Below, piece after piece: positions 51,054 to 60,152 of a DNA stretch of 64,000 nucleotides (position 1 is the first letter of the stretch; every line of letters begins with the position of its first letter). The DNA is from Streptomyces smyrnaeus (GTDB lineage: Bacteria; Actinomycetota; Actinomycetes; Streptomycetales; Streptomycetaceae), in the NCBI RefSeq assembly GCF_017676345.1, contig NZ_JAFFZM010000001.1, positions 729,773 to 793,772 on the forward strand. Direction: 5' to 3'. The notes below the pieces were generated by a model. The model saw only the letters and a program-made list of their open reading frames with translations. It ran no database searches and was not told the DNA's origin. The translations under genes were made by a program, and so were the position numbers.

Positions 51054-52532
51054 TCACAGCGGGGCAGTTGTGGCATCGCGCTCAGATGCCTGCGTCACTG
51101 GTGCCTCGCTCATGTCCTCGAGTTCGCGGTTCATGGTTTCTCGTACGCCGAAGCGGATCAGCAGCCAGGAGAGCAATGCCATGACCGCGTACAGCGCGTA
51201 GCTTCCGGGCAAGGAGAGCTCGCGCAGCGTCGGGAAGGAGAGGTTGACCGCCACGCCGGAGATCCAGTTGACCGATGCGGCCAGCGCGAGCGCCGGGCCC
51301 CGAATGGCGTTGGGGAACATCTCTCCCAGCAGCACCCACACCACCGGGCCCCAGGAGACGGCGAAGCACACCACGAAGACGTTCGCGCCGATCAGGGTCA
51401 GCGGTCCCCATGCTCCCGGTAGTTCCACTCCGTCGCCGACCGGGACGGACCTGGAGAACCCGATGCTCATCAGGACGAGGCTGACTGCCATACCGGTCGA
51501 GCCGGCGAGCAGCAGACGGCGGCGGCCGATCCGGTCGATGAGCACGATCGCGATGACCGTCGAGACCACATTGATCAGCGAACTCAGAACGGACAGTCCG
51601 AAGGACGCGGACTCGCCGAACCCGACCGACTTCCACAGCGAAGTGGAGTAGTAGAAGATCACGTCGATGCCGACCAGTGCCTGAAGGGCGGCGATGCCGA
51701 CGCCGGCCCAAACGATGCGGAGCAGTCCGGTACGACGGCAGAGCAGGTCCCGGAATCGGGGGCGGTGTTCACCGGGGGCGGTGGCACCCATGCGCTCCAC
51801 GTCCCGTTCGGCCTGGCCGCGGGGGACCGCGTGCAGGTCGGCCAGGACGCGCACGGCATCGTCCCGGCGGCCGCGGGCGGCCAGGTAGCGCGGGGACTCC
51901 GGTATCCGCAGGGAGCAGATTCCGTAGCCGAGCGCCGGGATCGCCCCGACGATGAACATCCACCGCCATGCCGGGAGGCTGAGGAACGTCTGTGCGTCCG
52001 CTCCGCCGAGCAGCGCCGCGATGAGGGAGTCGGAGAGCAGAGCGGCGAAGATGCCCAGGACGATGGCCATCTGCTGGAGCGAGGCCAGCCGGCCGCGGGC
52101 GGAGGCCGGCGAGACCTCGGAGATGTAGAGCGGGCCGAGCACCGTCGCGTATCCGACGGCGACGCCCGTCAGCAGACGCCATGCCACCATGGTCCAGAAG
52201 GTCGACGCTGTTCCGCAGCCGACGGACGAGGCCGCGAAGATGATCGCGGCGATCCCCATGACCCGCGGCCGTCCGATGCGGTCCGCCATCCATCCGGCCA
52301 GCAGCGCCCCGGCCGCGGCACCGAGCAGAGTGATTGCGACGACGGTGCCCAGGCCTATCGAGTCGAGGCCGAAGTTCTCCTCGATGGCGTCGACGGCTCC
52401 GTTGATGACGGCGGTGTCGAAACCGAAGAGGAATCCACCGACAGCTCCCACGACGGAGACCAGAACCACCCGGCGAGGCGGCTTGTCGGATCTGGGGACG
52501 GCAGAAGGCCCGACCAGGTCGGCTCCGGACAT
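51054..52532 (-). CDS. MFS sugar porter (SP family)
   Basis: 492 aa, twelve membrane helices. Sugar-porter signatures are GFLFGFDTAVINGA in helix 1, GWMADRIGRPRVMGIA after helix 2, RIPESPRYLAARGR before the central loop, the loop-helix-7 QALVGIDVIFYYS, and DRIGRRRLLLAG. It is probably a proton symporter for a hexose, pentose or sugar acid that feeds the adjacent dehydratase. It lies 293 bases downstream of the enolase-superfamily gene and may have its own promoter in that gap. Confidence 0.93.
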   Translation of the reverse strand: MSGADLVGPSAVPRSDKPPRRVVLVSVVGAVGGFLFGFDTAVINGAVDAIEENFGLDSIGLGTVVAITLLGAAAGALLAGWMADRIGRPRVMGIAAIIFAASSVGCGTASTFWTMVAWRLLTGVAVGYATVLGPLYISEVSPASARGRLASLQQMAIVLGIFAALLSDSLIAALLGGADAQTFLSLPAWRWMFIVGAIPALGYGICSLRIPESPRYLAARGRRDDAVRVLADLHAVPRGQAERDVERMGATAPGEHRPRFRDLLCRRTGLLRIVWAGVGIAALQALVGIDVIFYYSTSLWKSVGFGESASFGLSVLSSLINVVSTVIAIVLIDRIGRRRLLLAGSTGMAVSLVLMSIGFSRSVPVGDGVELPGAWGPLTLIGANVFVVCFAVSWGPVVWVLLGEMFPNAIRGPALALAASVNWISGVAVNLSFPTLRELSLPGSYALYAVMALLSWLLIRFGVRETMNRELEDMSEAPVTQASERDATTAPL

Positions 52533-52825
52533 GCGGTTTCCTCACTTCGTGGTTGGACAAGGCACCCGGGGCGGGACCCGGCCTGCGGAGTTGGAGCGCG
52601 GAGGGGTGCCGCCCACGGGCTTCGGCGGGGATCGCAGTCAGCCCTCGTTGCGAAAGGCGCGCTCATCGGAGAGGAATGCGCGGTGAAGGAATGCGCGGTC
52701 CCCCGGAGCCCGCGGGCCCGTGGGCCTTCGCGGGACCGGCAGGAAGCAGGACACGGCTTGAGCAACGGGCGCGGCCCCACCGCAGCCACCGGGAGGTGGG
52801 GCTCCGCTCCTCCGACCGCAATCGG

Positions 52826-53962
52826 TCACGGCAGCAGCAGGGCCGCCGCGTCGGTGTAGCGGGCCAGGCTGTCAGGATCGAGGCGGACTCCGAGCCCGGG
52901 TTCGTCGGGGACGGCCAGCGTCCCGTCCGCGTCGAGCCGCCAGGGGGTGGTCGTGAGGGAATCGACGTAGGGCGATCCGGTGACGTATTCGACCAGGTCC
53001 GTGTCGGGCAGTGCAGAAGCGAGTTGCAGATCGGCGGCGAGTCCGACGGCGGTGTTCCAGCCGTGCGGGATCAGCCGCACGCCGTGATCTTGGGCAGCCC
53101 ATCCGATGCGGCGCTGCTCGCTGAGGCCGCCGACCTTCGTCACGTCCGGCTGAACGATGTCGAGGGCGCCGTTCTCCAGCCAAGGGTGGAAGCTCTGCCG
53201 CCTCGTCAGCACTTCCCCACCCGAGATCGCCACCGGCGCCTCGCGACGGAGGTTCACATAGTCGTCGAGGGCGTCGGGGCCGAGCGGTTCCTCGAACCAG
53301 GCGATGTCGTACCGGTCGAGCATCCGCGCGGTGCGCAGCGCCCACTTGTAGCCGTTGGACCAAGCGCTGTCGCTGCCCCCCGCATCCACCATGAGTAGCG
53401 CTTCAGGGCCCACGGCCTCCCGGGCCGCGGCCACGATCCGCTCATCGAGGCGCTCGCTGACTCGTCCGAAGAGGCCCCAGCCGATCTTGAAGGCCTTCCA
53501 GCCCTGGCCGGCGAGTTCCTGCAGATGTTCCGCCAGGATCTCCGGCTGGTCCATGAGCAAGGACGCGTAGGGGCGGACGCGTTCGCGGTAGCGGCCGCCC
53601 AGCAGGCGGCCGACGGGCTGGCCGGTGGCCTGGCCGAGCACGTCCCACAACGCGGTGTCGATGCCGCTGATGGTGTGCGTCACCGTGCCCCCGCGCCCCA
53701 TCCAGAACGTGGTGCGGTGCAGCCGCTCCGACAGCCGTTCGGGCTCCGTCGCCTTCTCGCCGATCAGCAGGGGACGCAGAAGTTCGAGGGCTCCGCGGAC
53801 CAGCGCCTCGCTGGTGAACACGCTACCGACGCCGACCAGCCCCTCGTCGGTGTGCACCGCCACCAAAGTGTGGACGACATCGTCCTGGTCGAGTTCCTCC
53901 TGCCATCCGCCTGCCGGGGTGGCGCCCCGCAGACCGGCCGCACGTACGTCACGGATCTTCAT
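52826..53962 (-). CDS. Enolase-superfamily dehydratase (mandelate racemase/muconate lactonizing family)
   Basis: 378 aa. The capping domain is at the N-terminus, then a TIM barrel. The lysine position is WKAFKIGWG, the metal ligands are Asp in LLMVDAGGSDS, Glu in AWFEEPLG and Glu in AISGGEVLTRR, and the acid/base pair is Asp in IVQPDVTKVGG with His in LIPHGWNTAVG. The His/Asp dyad identifies the mandelate-racemase subgroup, many of which dehydrate sugar acids. It is the first gene of the catabolic operon and is divergent from GntR, whose operator lies 202 bases upstream. Confidence 0.92.
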   Translation of the reverse strand: MKIRDVRAAGLRGATPAGGWQEELDQDDVVHTLVAVHTDEGLVGVGSVFTSEALVRGALELLRPLLIGEKATEPERLSERLHRTTFWMGRGGTVTHTISGIDTALWDVLGQATGQPVGRLLGGRYRERVRPYASLLMDQPEILAEHLQELAGQGWKAFKIGWGLFGRVSERLDERIVAAAREAVGPEALLMVDAGGSDSAWSNGYKWALRTARMLDRYDIAWFEEPLGPDALDDYVNLRREAPVAISGGEVLTRRQSFHPWLENGALDIVQPDVTKVGGLSEQRRIGWAAQDHGVRLIPHGWNTAVGLAADLQLASALPDTDLVEYVTGSPYVDSLTTTPWRLDADGTLAVPDEPGLGVRLDPDSLARYTDAAALLLP

Positions 53963-54163
53963 GGCTTCCTGATTCTTCGGTGAACGGTTCCGGGTGGGCT
54001 CCCGACGCCCGACCGGACGGTCGACGAGGCGGACAGCGCCCCAGCAGCCCCAGCAGCCTCAGGAGCTGGGAGCTCCCGGCGAGAGGGGGCGGCATGTGGC
54101 CGAACTGGTTCGCGCCACCTGTCCGGGATGGGCGGCGCTCGATGCGAGACACTAAGCCGCGCA

Positions 54164-54187
54164 TGGCAGATGGTCAACCATCTGCCA
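54164..54187. promoter_or_regulatory. GntR/FadR-type operator
   Basis: Perfect inverted repeat with 11-base arms (TGGCAGATGGT and its complement) and a 2-base centre. It contains the ATGGT-N2-ACCAT core typical of FadR-subfamily GntR sites. It lies between the divergent gntR and dehydratase genes. Confidence 0.8.
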
Positions 54188-54255
54188 TCGACGGGATAGC
54201 TATCGTGGGTCCGTCGCCCGCACCAGCGGGCCCTTGTCCAGGGGATGGGAAACGC

Positions 54256-54918
54256 ATGACGAGCTCGATGCCGCCGACCGGGCCGCCGGCGTCTCGGCGG
54301 GAATGGGTCCTGAACTGGCTCAGGCAGGCCATCGCGAGCGGGGAGATGAAACCCGGTGAGCGCCTGGTCGAGCGCGAACTGTCAGCCGGCTCCGGGGTCA
54401 GCCGCGGTCCCGTACGCGAGGCCATCATGATCCTGGAGCAGGAAGGGCTCGTGGTCTCCCATCCCTACCGAGGTGCGGTGGTCGCCGAGGTCTCGCAGCG
54501 CGAGGTACGAGAGGTCCTGGTGCCGATCCGGCTCACCATCGAGCGTTTCGCCTTCCGCGACGTCGCCGAGACACGCCCGCCGGAACTGCTCGACCGACTC
54601 GAACGCGTCGTCGAGGAAATGTTCGCTGCGGTCGGAGGCGAGGGCGACGCGGACCGCCTCGCCGACCTCGACCTGGCCTTCCACGAGGCGGTCATCACCG
54701 CGAGCGGCCACGTACAGGCGCTCCAGATCTGGCGCACGATCCAGCCTCGAGTGCATGCCTACTTCCTGCGAGACGCACCCGCACACTCGTCACCCGAGGA
54801 AATCCCCAGGCAGCACCGGGCACTGCTGTCAGCTTTGCGAACCGGCACGGTCGACGAGGTCGACTGCGCCGTCACACGACACATCGAGACCTACCTAGGT
54901 GACGACACATCGGCGTGA
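54256..54918 (+). CDS. GntR-family (FadR/FCD) transcriptional regulator
   Basis: 220 aa from MTSSMPPTG, with GGGA upstream. The winged helix is at residues ~15-80 (MKPGERLVERELSAGSGVSR, GPVREAIMILEQEGLV). The FCD effector domain has the Asp/His metal ligands in LADLDLAFHEAVITASGH and a later His in PRQHRAL. This is the standard regulator for sugar-acid catabolism and probably represses the divergent operon until the substrate is present. The C-terminus runs into remnant recombinase sequence; the last residues after YLGDD may be altered. Confidence 0.9.
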   Translation: MTSSMPPTGPPASRREWVLNWLRQAIASGEMKPGERLVERELSAGSGVSRGPVREAIMILEQEGLVVSHPYRGAVVAEVSQREVREVLVPIRLTIERFAFRDVAETRPPELLDRLERVVEEMFAAVGGEGDADRLADLDLAFHEAVITASGHVQALQIWRTIQPRVHAYFLRDAPAHSSPEEIPRQHRALLSALRTGTVDEVDCAVTRHIETYLGDDTSA

Positions 54919-55312
54919 GCGCGCAGGCCCTACCGACCACACCGCCGCCTCCCATACACAGGCCCTCATCGCGGACTGCGGCACCCTACTCACCACCCAC
55001 CGAGCGGCCCTCGAAGCAGGCCCCGACCCCCGGACCGTCACCCAGTGGATCGGGGAGACCGAAGCCCGGCACTCACAGGCGCAGGCCCTGCTCTCCGCCG
55101 CTCAGACACAAGCCGACGGACCAGCGCCACGGGAAGCTGTCGCCAAGATCGTCCGCTCGGTCGGCGATGCCGCCGCCGCAGTCCAGCGGGCCAGGCCAGG
55201 CCACAGGACAAAGCCGAGCCGTACAGCCGGCTCGGACTCCAGCTCACCCACGCCGCGAACAAGAGCCCACAGTCTCAGCCCTTGCCGAGATCGATCCCGG
55301 TGCCGGAAACAG
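54919..55312 (+). pseudogene. Remnant of a serine site-specific recombinase (C-terminal part), frameshifted
   Basis: The frame after gntR encodes CGTLLTTHRAALEAGPDPRT, then VTQWIGETEARHSQAQALLS and AVAKIVRSVGDAAAAVQRA. The reading then continues only in another frame as DKAEPYSRLGLQLTH. Together these resemble the C-terminal coiled-coil tail of large serine recombinases common in Streptomyces, with a frameshift near 55205. The catalytic and zinc-ribbon domains are missing. The remnant stops beside tRNA-Leu, a usual attachment site, which suggests a decayed integrative element. Confidence 0.6.
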
Positions 55313-55349
55313 CACATCCCCACGGCATACAGGAAGCCGTGGGGATGTG
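55313..55349. terminator. Strong hairpin downstream of tRNA-Leu
   Basis: Perfect 14-base stem CACATCCCCACGGC with its complement and a 9-base loop, 5 bases beyond the tRNA 3' end. It is probably the tRNA terminator and may also stop transcripts from the plus strand. Confidence 0.85.
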
Positions 55350-55354
55350 GTACG

Positions 55355-55439
55355 TGTCCGAGGGGGGACTCGAACCCCCACGCCCGATAAAGGGCACTAG
55401 CACCTCAAGCTAGCGCGTCTACCATTCCGCCACCCGGAC
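55355..55439 (-). tRNA. tRNA-Leu (anticodon GAG)
   Basis: 85 nt with a complete cloverleaf. The acceptor stem is GTCCGGG/CTCGGAC with discriminator A and no encoded CCA. The anticodon stem CTAGC/GCTAG encloses the loop TTGAGGT, giving anticodon GAG, which reads CUC/CUU. A long variable arm (about TGCCCTTTATCGGGCG) is present, as for class II tRNA-Leu. The T arm has GGTTCGAGTCC. A strong hairpin follows. Confidence 0.97.
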
Positions 55440-55584
55440 CGGGCCGTGCCACGGCGTTGGGAGGCCGTGGCGACGGCCGTAACGATACCAAGGGTTGGGA
55501 GTGCTTCTCACCTGGGTTTCCTGGCGAGTTACCCTTTTTGTCCGGATGGTCGGGAAAATGGGGGTCGGTCCTCCCGGGTGGTGG

Positions 55585-56661
55585 CTAGCGGCGCTTGCCG
55601 CGGAGGTAGGCGGCGGAGCGGCGGGCGGAGGTCAGGGAGCCGGCGGGGTTGGCGGCGGGGTCGACGGCGTCGTCGCGTTCCATCAGCCAGTGGTGGTCGG
55701 CGCGGCGGCCCCGGTGCCGGCGCAGCGCGGTGCCGATGAAGTGCTCGTAGTCGATGTCGCCGTCACCGACGTCGACCATGTGGTAGCCGTCCGGGGATGC
55801 CTCGTCGTGTTCGCCGTCCTTGACGTGGAAGAGGGGGTAGCGGTGCGGGGCGGCCAGTACGTAGTCGATGGGGTCGAAGGGGGCCGGGGTGCCGTCGGGG
55901 CGGACGCTGAAGCGGTGCTTGCCGGCGAAGGCCCAGTAGATGTCCATCTCCAGGTAGACCAGTTCGGGGTCGGTCTCGGCGAGCAGTACGTCGTAGAGGC
56001 GCACATGGGGCTTGTCCTCGGCGAAGCCGAACTCCATCTGGTGGTTGTGCTGGTAGAACTTCAGCCCGCGTGCCCGTGCCGCCGCGCCGTAGGTGTTGAA
56101 GTCCTCGGCGGCGCGCTTCCAGGCGTCGACGGTGCGGCCGTACCGGTCGGGGCTGGCGGCCGTGCCCACGTGCGGGAGGCCGAGCGCCGCCGCGTCGTCG
56201 CAGACCTTCTCCAGCTGGGTGGCGAAGGTGTAGGCGTCGGGGTTGGCGGAGTAGTAGCCGACGTGGCTGCCGATGCCGCGCAGCCCGTGCTCGCGCAGCA
56301 GGCGCTTGAGCTGCCGCAGTGTGAGGTCGCCGGTGCCCTGGGTGTAGCCGGCGAACTCCACCGAGTCGTAGCCGTAGCGCTCCAGCTCCTTGAAGACGGT
56401 GGCGAAGCCGAGCTTCTGGACCTGGTCGCGGACGGTGTAGAGCTGGATGCCGAGTTTGCCGCGGGGGACGATCGGGCGGCAGCCGTGCCGGTCGATGGTG
56501 GGCTGCCGGTCGGCGGTGGACTGCCGGTCGGTGGCGGCGGAGGCCGGTGCGGCGCCCAGGAGGGAGGCGGCGGTGGCACCCGCCGCCACGCCGAGGAAGC
56601 CCCGGCGGCGCAGCCTGTGGTCGAGTTCGGCGTGCTGGGGCCGTGCGGATCTGCTGGTCAT
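55585..56661 (-). CDS. Exported sugar-phosphate isomerase/epimerase-like TIM-barrel protein (Tat signal)
   Basis: 358 aa. A twin-arginine signal (RLRRRGFLGVAAGATAASLL) leads to an export site near ASAATD. The mature protein has an AP-endonuclease-2/xylose-isomerase-like barrel: LGIQLYTVRDQV, YDSVEFAGYT, GIGSHVGYY, FYQHNHQMEF, VYLEMDIYWAF, LFHVKDGEH. The metal-ligand pattern (Glu, Asp, His) is intact. It overlaps the upstream phosphatase by four bases and is the last gene of the ebo-type operon. Its export suggests the pathway's final steps happen outside the membrane. Confidence 0.86.
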   Translation of the reverse strand: MTSRSARPQHAELDHRLRRRGFLGVAAGATAASLLGAAPASAATDRQSTADRQPTIDRHGCRPIVPRGKLGIQLYTVRDQVQKLGFATVFKELERYGYDSVEFAGYTQGTGDLTLRQLKRLLREHGLRGIGSHVGYYSANPDAYTFATQLEKVCDDAAALGLPHVGTAASPDRYGRTVDAWKRAAEDFNTYGAAARARGLKFYQHNHQMEFGFAEDKPHVRLYDVLLAETDPELVYLEMDIYWAFAGKHRFSVRPDGTPAPFDPIDYVLAAPHRYPLFHVKDGEHDEASPDGYHMVDVGDGDIDYEHFIGTALRRHRGRRADHHWLMERDDAVDPAANPAGSLTSARRSAAYLRGKRR

Positions 56662-58073
56662 GAGGCGTCTCCCAGTGCGAGATCGAGGAGCAGGCGTTTG
56701 ACTTCGGTGGCGGGGAAGGGCTGCGCGGAGGGCCGGGCCCCGGTGCCGGGGCCCCCGGAGCCGAGCGCGTCGGCGCGGGAGCACAGGAGCACGGGGCCGT
56801 CCTCGGTGCGGTCGGGCAGCCGGCCGTGGCTGCCGCGGATCGGGGAGGGGTCGAGGGGGACGACGGCCATGCGGTAGCGCATGCCGGTCTTCTTGCGGGC
56901 CAGCGCGGCGGCCGCGCGCAGCTTGACGTAGGGGTCCTTGGGGTCCATGAACAGCTCGACCGGGTCGTAGCCGGGCTTGCGGTGGATCTCCACGAGCTGC
57001 GCGAAGTCCGGGGCGCGGCGGCTGTCCAGCCAGTAGTAGTAGGTGAACCAGGCGTCGGGTTCGGCGACGGCGACCAGTTCGCCGGAGCGCGGGTGGTCCA
57101 GGCCCGCCTCCTTCTTCCCCGTCTCGTCGAGCAGCCGCTCCAGCCCGGGCAGTCCGGTCAGCGCCTCGCGGGTGGCGGCCAGGTCGGCCGGGTCGCGTAC
57201 GTAGACGTGGGCGAGCTGGTGGTCGGCGACGGCGAAGGCGCGGGAGGCCCACGGGTCCAGGTACTCCATGCCGTCCTGGGTGTGCACTTCCAGCAGCCCG
57301 GCGCGGCGCAGCACGCGGTTGATGTCGACATGGCGGCGTACGCGGGTGATGCCGTACTCGGAGAGTGCGACGACGGTGCGGCCCTCGGCACGCGCGTCGG
57401 CGAGCAGCGGTGCGAGCGCGGCGTCCACGTCGGCGGCGGCGCGGTGGGCGCGGGGGTCGTCGGGCCCGTAGCGCTGGAGGTCGTAGTCGAGGTGGGGGAC
57501 GTAGCACAGGGCGAGGTCGGGGTGGCGGGTGCGCAGGATGTGGCGGGTGGCGTCGATGATCCACTGCGAGGAGGTGAGGTTCGCGCCGGGGCCCCAGAAG
57601 GTGAACAGGGGGAAGTCGCCCAGCTCGGCGACGAGTTCGTCGTGCAGCGACGGGGGCCGGGTGTAGCAGTCGGGCTCCTTGCGGCCGTCGGCGTAGTAGA
57701 TGGGGCGGGGTGTGACGGTCCAGTCCGTGTCCGCGCCCATCGCGTACCACCAGCAGATGTTGGCCACCGTGTAGCCGGGCTGCCGGGCACGGGCGGCGTG
57801 CCACAGCTTCTCGCCGCCGACCAGCGCGTTGTGCTGGCGCCACAGCAGGACGTCGCCGAGCTCGCGGAAGTACCAGCCGTTGCCGACGATGCCGTGGCCG
57901 GAGGGGAGTTCGCCGGTCAGGAACGTGGACTGGGCGGCGCAGGTGACGGCCGGCAGGACGGTGCCCAGTGGGGCCTGGGAGCCGCTGTCGGCCAGCGCCC
58001 GCAGGTGGGGCATATGGGCGAGCAGGGCTGGGGTCAGTCCCACGACGTCGACGACGAGCAAGGGGGTGCTCAC
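56658..58073 (-). CDS. Alkaline phosphatase / nucleotide pyrophosphatase-family hydrolase (EboF-like)
   Basis: 471 aa with the type-I phosphodiesterase fold. The nucleophile Thr is in LPAVTCAAQSTFLTGELPSG, and metal ligands appear in LVVDVVGLTP, PHLDYDLQRYG, VVALSEYGIT and VAVADHQLAHVY. There is no signal peptide. EboF of the ebo operon belongs to this family and is thought to hydrolyse a phosphodiester or phosphate on the pathway intermediate. It overlaps both neighbours by four bases (ATGA). Confidence 0.88.
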   Translation of the reverse strand: MSTPLLVVDVVGLTPALLAHMPHLRALADSGSQAPLGTVLPAVTCAAQSTFLTGELPSGHGIVGNGWYFRELGDVLLWRQHNALVGGEKLWHAARARQPGYTVANICWWYAMGADTDWTVTPRPIYYADGRKEPDCYTRPPSLHDELVAELGDFPLFTFWGPGANLTSSQWIIDATRHILRTRHPDLALCYVPHLDYDLQRYGPDDPRAHRAAADVDAALAPLLADARAEGRTVVALSEYGITRVRRHVDINRVLRRAGLLEVHTQDGMEYLDPWASRAFAVADHQLAHVYVRDPADLAATREALTGLPGLERLLDETGKKEAGLDHPRSGELVAVAEPDAWFTYYYWLDSRRAPDFAQLVEIHRKPGYDPVELFMDPKDPYVKLRAAAALARKKTGMRYRMAVVPLDPSPIRGSHGRLPDRTEDGPVLLCSRADALGSGGPGTGARPSAQPFPATEVKRLLLDLALGDAS

Positions 58074-59251
58074 GGCAGCTCCTTGAGGCCGAGACCGGTG
58101 AGGAGGTCACGGGCGGTGGACAGCTCGGCGGCGAGGCCGTCGGCGAGTTGTGCGCGGGTGGTGGGGCGCAGCGCGGGCGGCAGGGCCTGCCAGGTGTAGG
58201 TCTCCACCTCCAGGTGCCGGGTCAGCGGTGTCGGGCCGCCGACCAGGTGTGTCAGCGTCTCGTCGAGCACCGGCGTGGTCGCGGTCAGCGGCGGGGCGAG
58301 CGGGGCGTGCAGTGGTACGTGGAAGTGGGAGCGCCAGGGCCCGGTGGTGGGCAGTGCTCCGGGAGCCAGTGCCCGGTCGAGGTCGTCGGTGGCGCGCAGG
58401 GTGCCGTCCGGGGTGCGGGCGCGGGTCTGGTGCAAGAAGCGCGGCTCGGCGAACTCGGCCAGGGCCGCGCGCACTTCGGGCTGCTCGGGGTGCTCGGCGT
58501 GCAGCGCCGCGGACAGCTGGGACTTGACGATGGTCAGTCCCGCCTCGGCGAGCGCCGCCAGCGACTTGGCCGGGTCCTCGAAGGCGGTGGCCAGATGGCA
58601 GGTGTCCACGCAGACGCCGATCCGGTGCGCGGGCGGGCCGTCCTCTCCGGTCAGCGCCTCGATGGCGTCGGCCGTGGTCTCCACGGTGCAGCCGGGCTCG
58701 GGCTCCAGGCCGACGCGGATGGAGCGGCCGGTCAGCTCCTCCAGCGCGTCCAGACGTGCGGCGAGGGTGTGCAGCCGCGTCAACGCCCGGTGCCGGGCCT
58801 CGGCGTCGAAGCCGGTGTGCCAGGCCAGCGGCAGGGTGGAGACGCTTCCCTCGGTCACGTCGTCGGGCAGCAGCGCGGCCAGCAGCCGGGCGAGGTCGGT
58901 GGTGTGGTCCAGGCGCGCGTCGTCGGTCCAGTCGGGCCGGTAGACGCGGTACTTGACGTGCTCGTCGCCGAAGCCCTGGTACGGGAAGCCGTTCAGCGTG
59001 ACGACCTCCAGTCCCGCCCGGTCGAGGCCGGAGCGCAGCCGCCGGATGGCGGCCGGGTCGTCGGTGAGCGTACGGGCCGCGTCGCGGGCCAGCCACAGGC
59101 CGATACCGAGCCGGTCGCGGTGCAGCCTGCGGCGTACGGGCTCGGCGTACTCGGTCAGCTGTCGCAGTACGCCGTCGAGCTGTTCGGCCGCGTGGACGTT
59201 GGTGCAGTAGGCGAGGTGGACCGTGGTGCCGTCGGGGTGCCGGAATCGCAT
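58070..59251 (-). CDS. eboE: Metabolite traffic protein EboE-like TIM-barrel protein
   Basis: 393 aa from MRFRHPDGTT. It is a xylose-isomerase-like barrel beginning VHLAYCTNVHAAE, with LNGFPYQGFG, LPLAWHTGFDAE, IRVGLEPEPGC, GVCVDTCHLATAF and FHVPLHAPL, all EboE-family landmarks. Conserved Glu/Asp/His residues suggest a metal site. EboE helps to move or modify the ebo pathway's metabolite. It is followed by the phosphatase gene with a four-base overlap and preceded by the TatD gene 13 bases away. Confidence 0.9.
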   Translation of the reverse strand: MRFRHPDGTTVHLAYCTNVHAAEQLDGVLRQLTEYAEPVRRRLHRDRLGIGLWLARDAARTLTDDPAAIRRLRSGLDRAGLEVVTLNGFPYQGFGDEHVKYRVYRPDWTDDARLDHTTDLARLLAALLPDDVTEGSVSTLPLAWHTGFDAEARHRALTRLHTLAARLDALEELTGRSIRVGLEPEPGCTVETTADAIEALTGEDGPPAHRIGVCVDTCHLATAFEDPAKSLAALAEAGLTIVKSQLSAALHAEHPEQPEVRAALAEFAEPRFLHQTRARTPDGTLRATDDLDRALAPGALPTTGPWRSHFHVPLHAPLAPPLTATTPVLDETLTHLVGGPTPLTRHLEVETYTWQALPPALRPTTRAQLADGLAAELSTARDLLTGLGLKELP

Positions 59252-59264
59252 GACCGCGCTCTCC

Positions 59265-60152
59265 TCACTCTCCGCCGCGCAGGATGGAGTTGCCCTGGAA
59301 CAGCTGCTGCTCACGCTCCCCCGGCGGTGCGACGTCGAGGGTGAGCCGCCCGCTTTGGCCGTAGAAGGCGACCGGATTGCGCCACAGCACCTGGTCGACG
59401 TCGTCCTCGTCGAAGCCGGCGGCGAGCATGGCGTCGGCGACGTGGCTGGTCTTGAGCGGGTCGCTGTGCCCCCAGTCGGCAGCCGAGTTGACCAGCACCC
59501 GCTCGGTGCCGTGCACCCGCAGGATGCGGACCATCCGGTCGGGGTCCATCTTGGTGTCGGGGTAGATGGAGAATCCGAGCCAGCAGCCGCTGTCCGCCGC
59601 GGCGCCGACCGTGGTCTCGTTCAGGTGGTCGAGCACCACGCGCTCGGGCGGCAACCCGGACTCCCGCAGCACGTCGAGCGTGCGGGCCAGTCCCGCGGCC
59701 TTGTCGCGGTGCGGGGTGTGGACCAGTGCGGGCAGCTCATGGTCGAGGGCGAGCTGGAGCTGCGCCGCCAGCGCGGTGTCCTCGGCCGGCGTCATGGAGT
59801 CGTAGCCGACCTCGCCGACCGCCACGACCCCGTCCTTGATCAGATAGCGCGGCAGCTCGTCCAGTACGGGGGCGCAGCGCGGGTCGTTGGCCTCTTTGGG
59901 GTTGAGCGCCAGGGTGCAGTGGTGGGCGATGCCGTACTGGGCGGCGCGGTAGGGCTCCCAGCCGAGCAGCGAGTCGAAGTAGTCGAAGAACGTGGCGGGG
60001 GAAGTGCGGGGCTGGCCGAGCCAGAAGGACGGCTCGACCAGGGCGCGGACGCCGGCCTCGTACATCGCCGCGTAGTCGTCGGTGGTGCGGGACGTCATAT
60101 GGATGTGCGGGTCGAAGATGCGGCGGGCCGGTGGGCGGGTCGGCGTCTTCAT
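59265..60152 (-). CDS. eboB: TatD-family metal-dependent hydrolase (EboB-like)
   Basis: 295 aa. The HxH motif is FDPHIHMTS, later metal ligands are in VVAVGEVGYDS, LVHTPHRDK and VVLDHLNE, and the final Asp is in VLVNSAADWGHSDPL. The fold is a TIM-barrel amidohydrolase. It overlaps eboA by four bases upstream. In ebo operons this gene type is EboB; its substrate is unknown. Confidence 0.9.
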   Translation of the reverse strand: MKTPTRPPARRIFDPHIHMTSRTTDDYAAMYEAGVRALVEPSFWLGQPRTSPATFFDYFDSLLGWEPYRAAQYGIAHHCTLALNPKEANDPRCAPVLDELPRYLIKDGVVAVGEVGYDSMTPAEDTALAAQLQLALDHELPALVHTPHRDKAAGLARTLDVLRESGLPPERVVLDHLNETTVGAAADSGCWLGFSIYPDTKMDPDRMVRILRVHGTERVLVNSAADWGHSDPLKTSHVADAMLAAGFDEDDVDQVLWRNPVAFYGQSGRLTLDVAPPGEREQQLFQGNSILRGGE

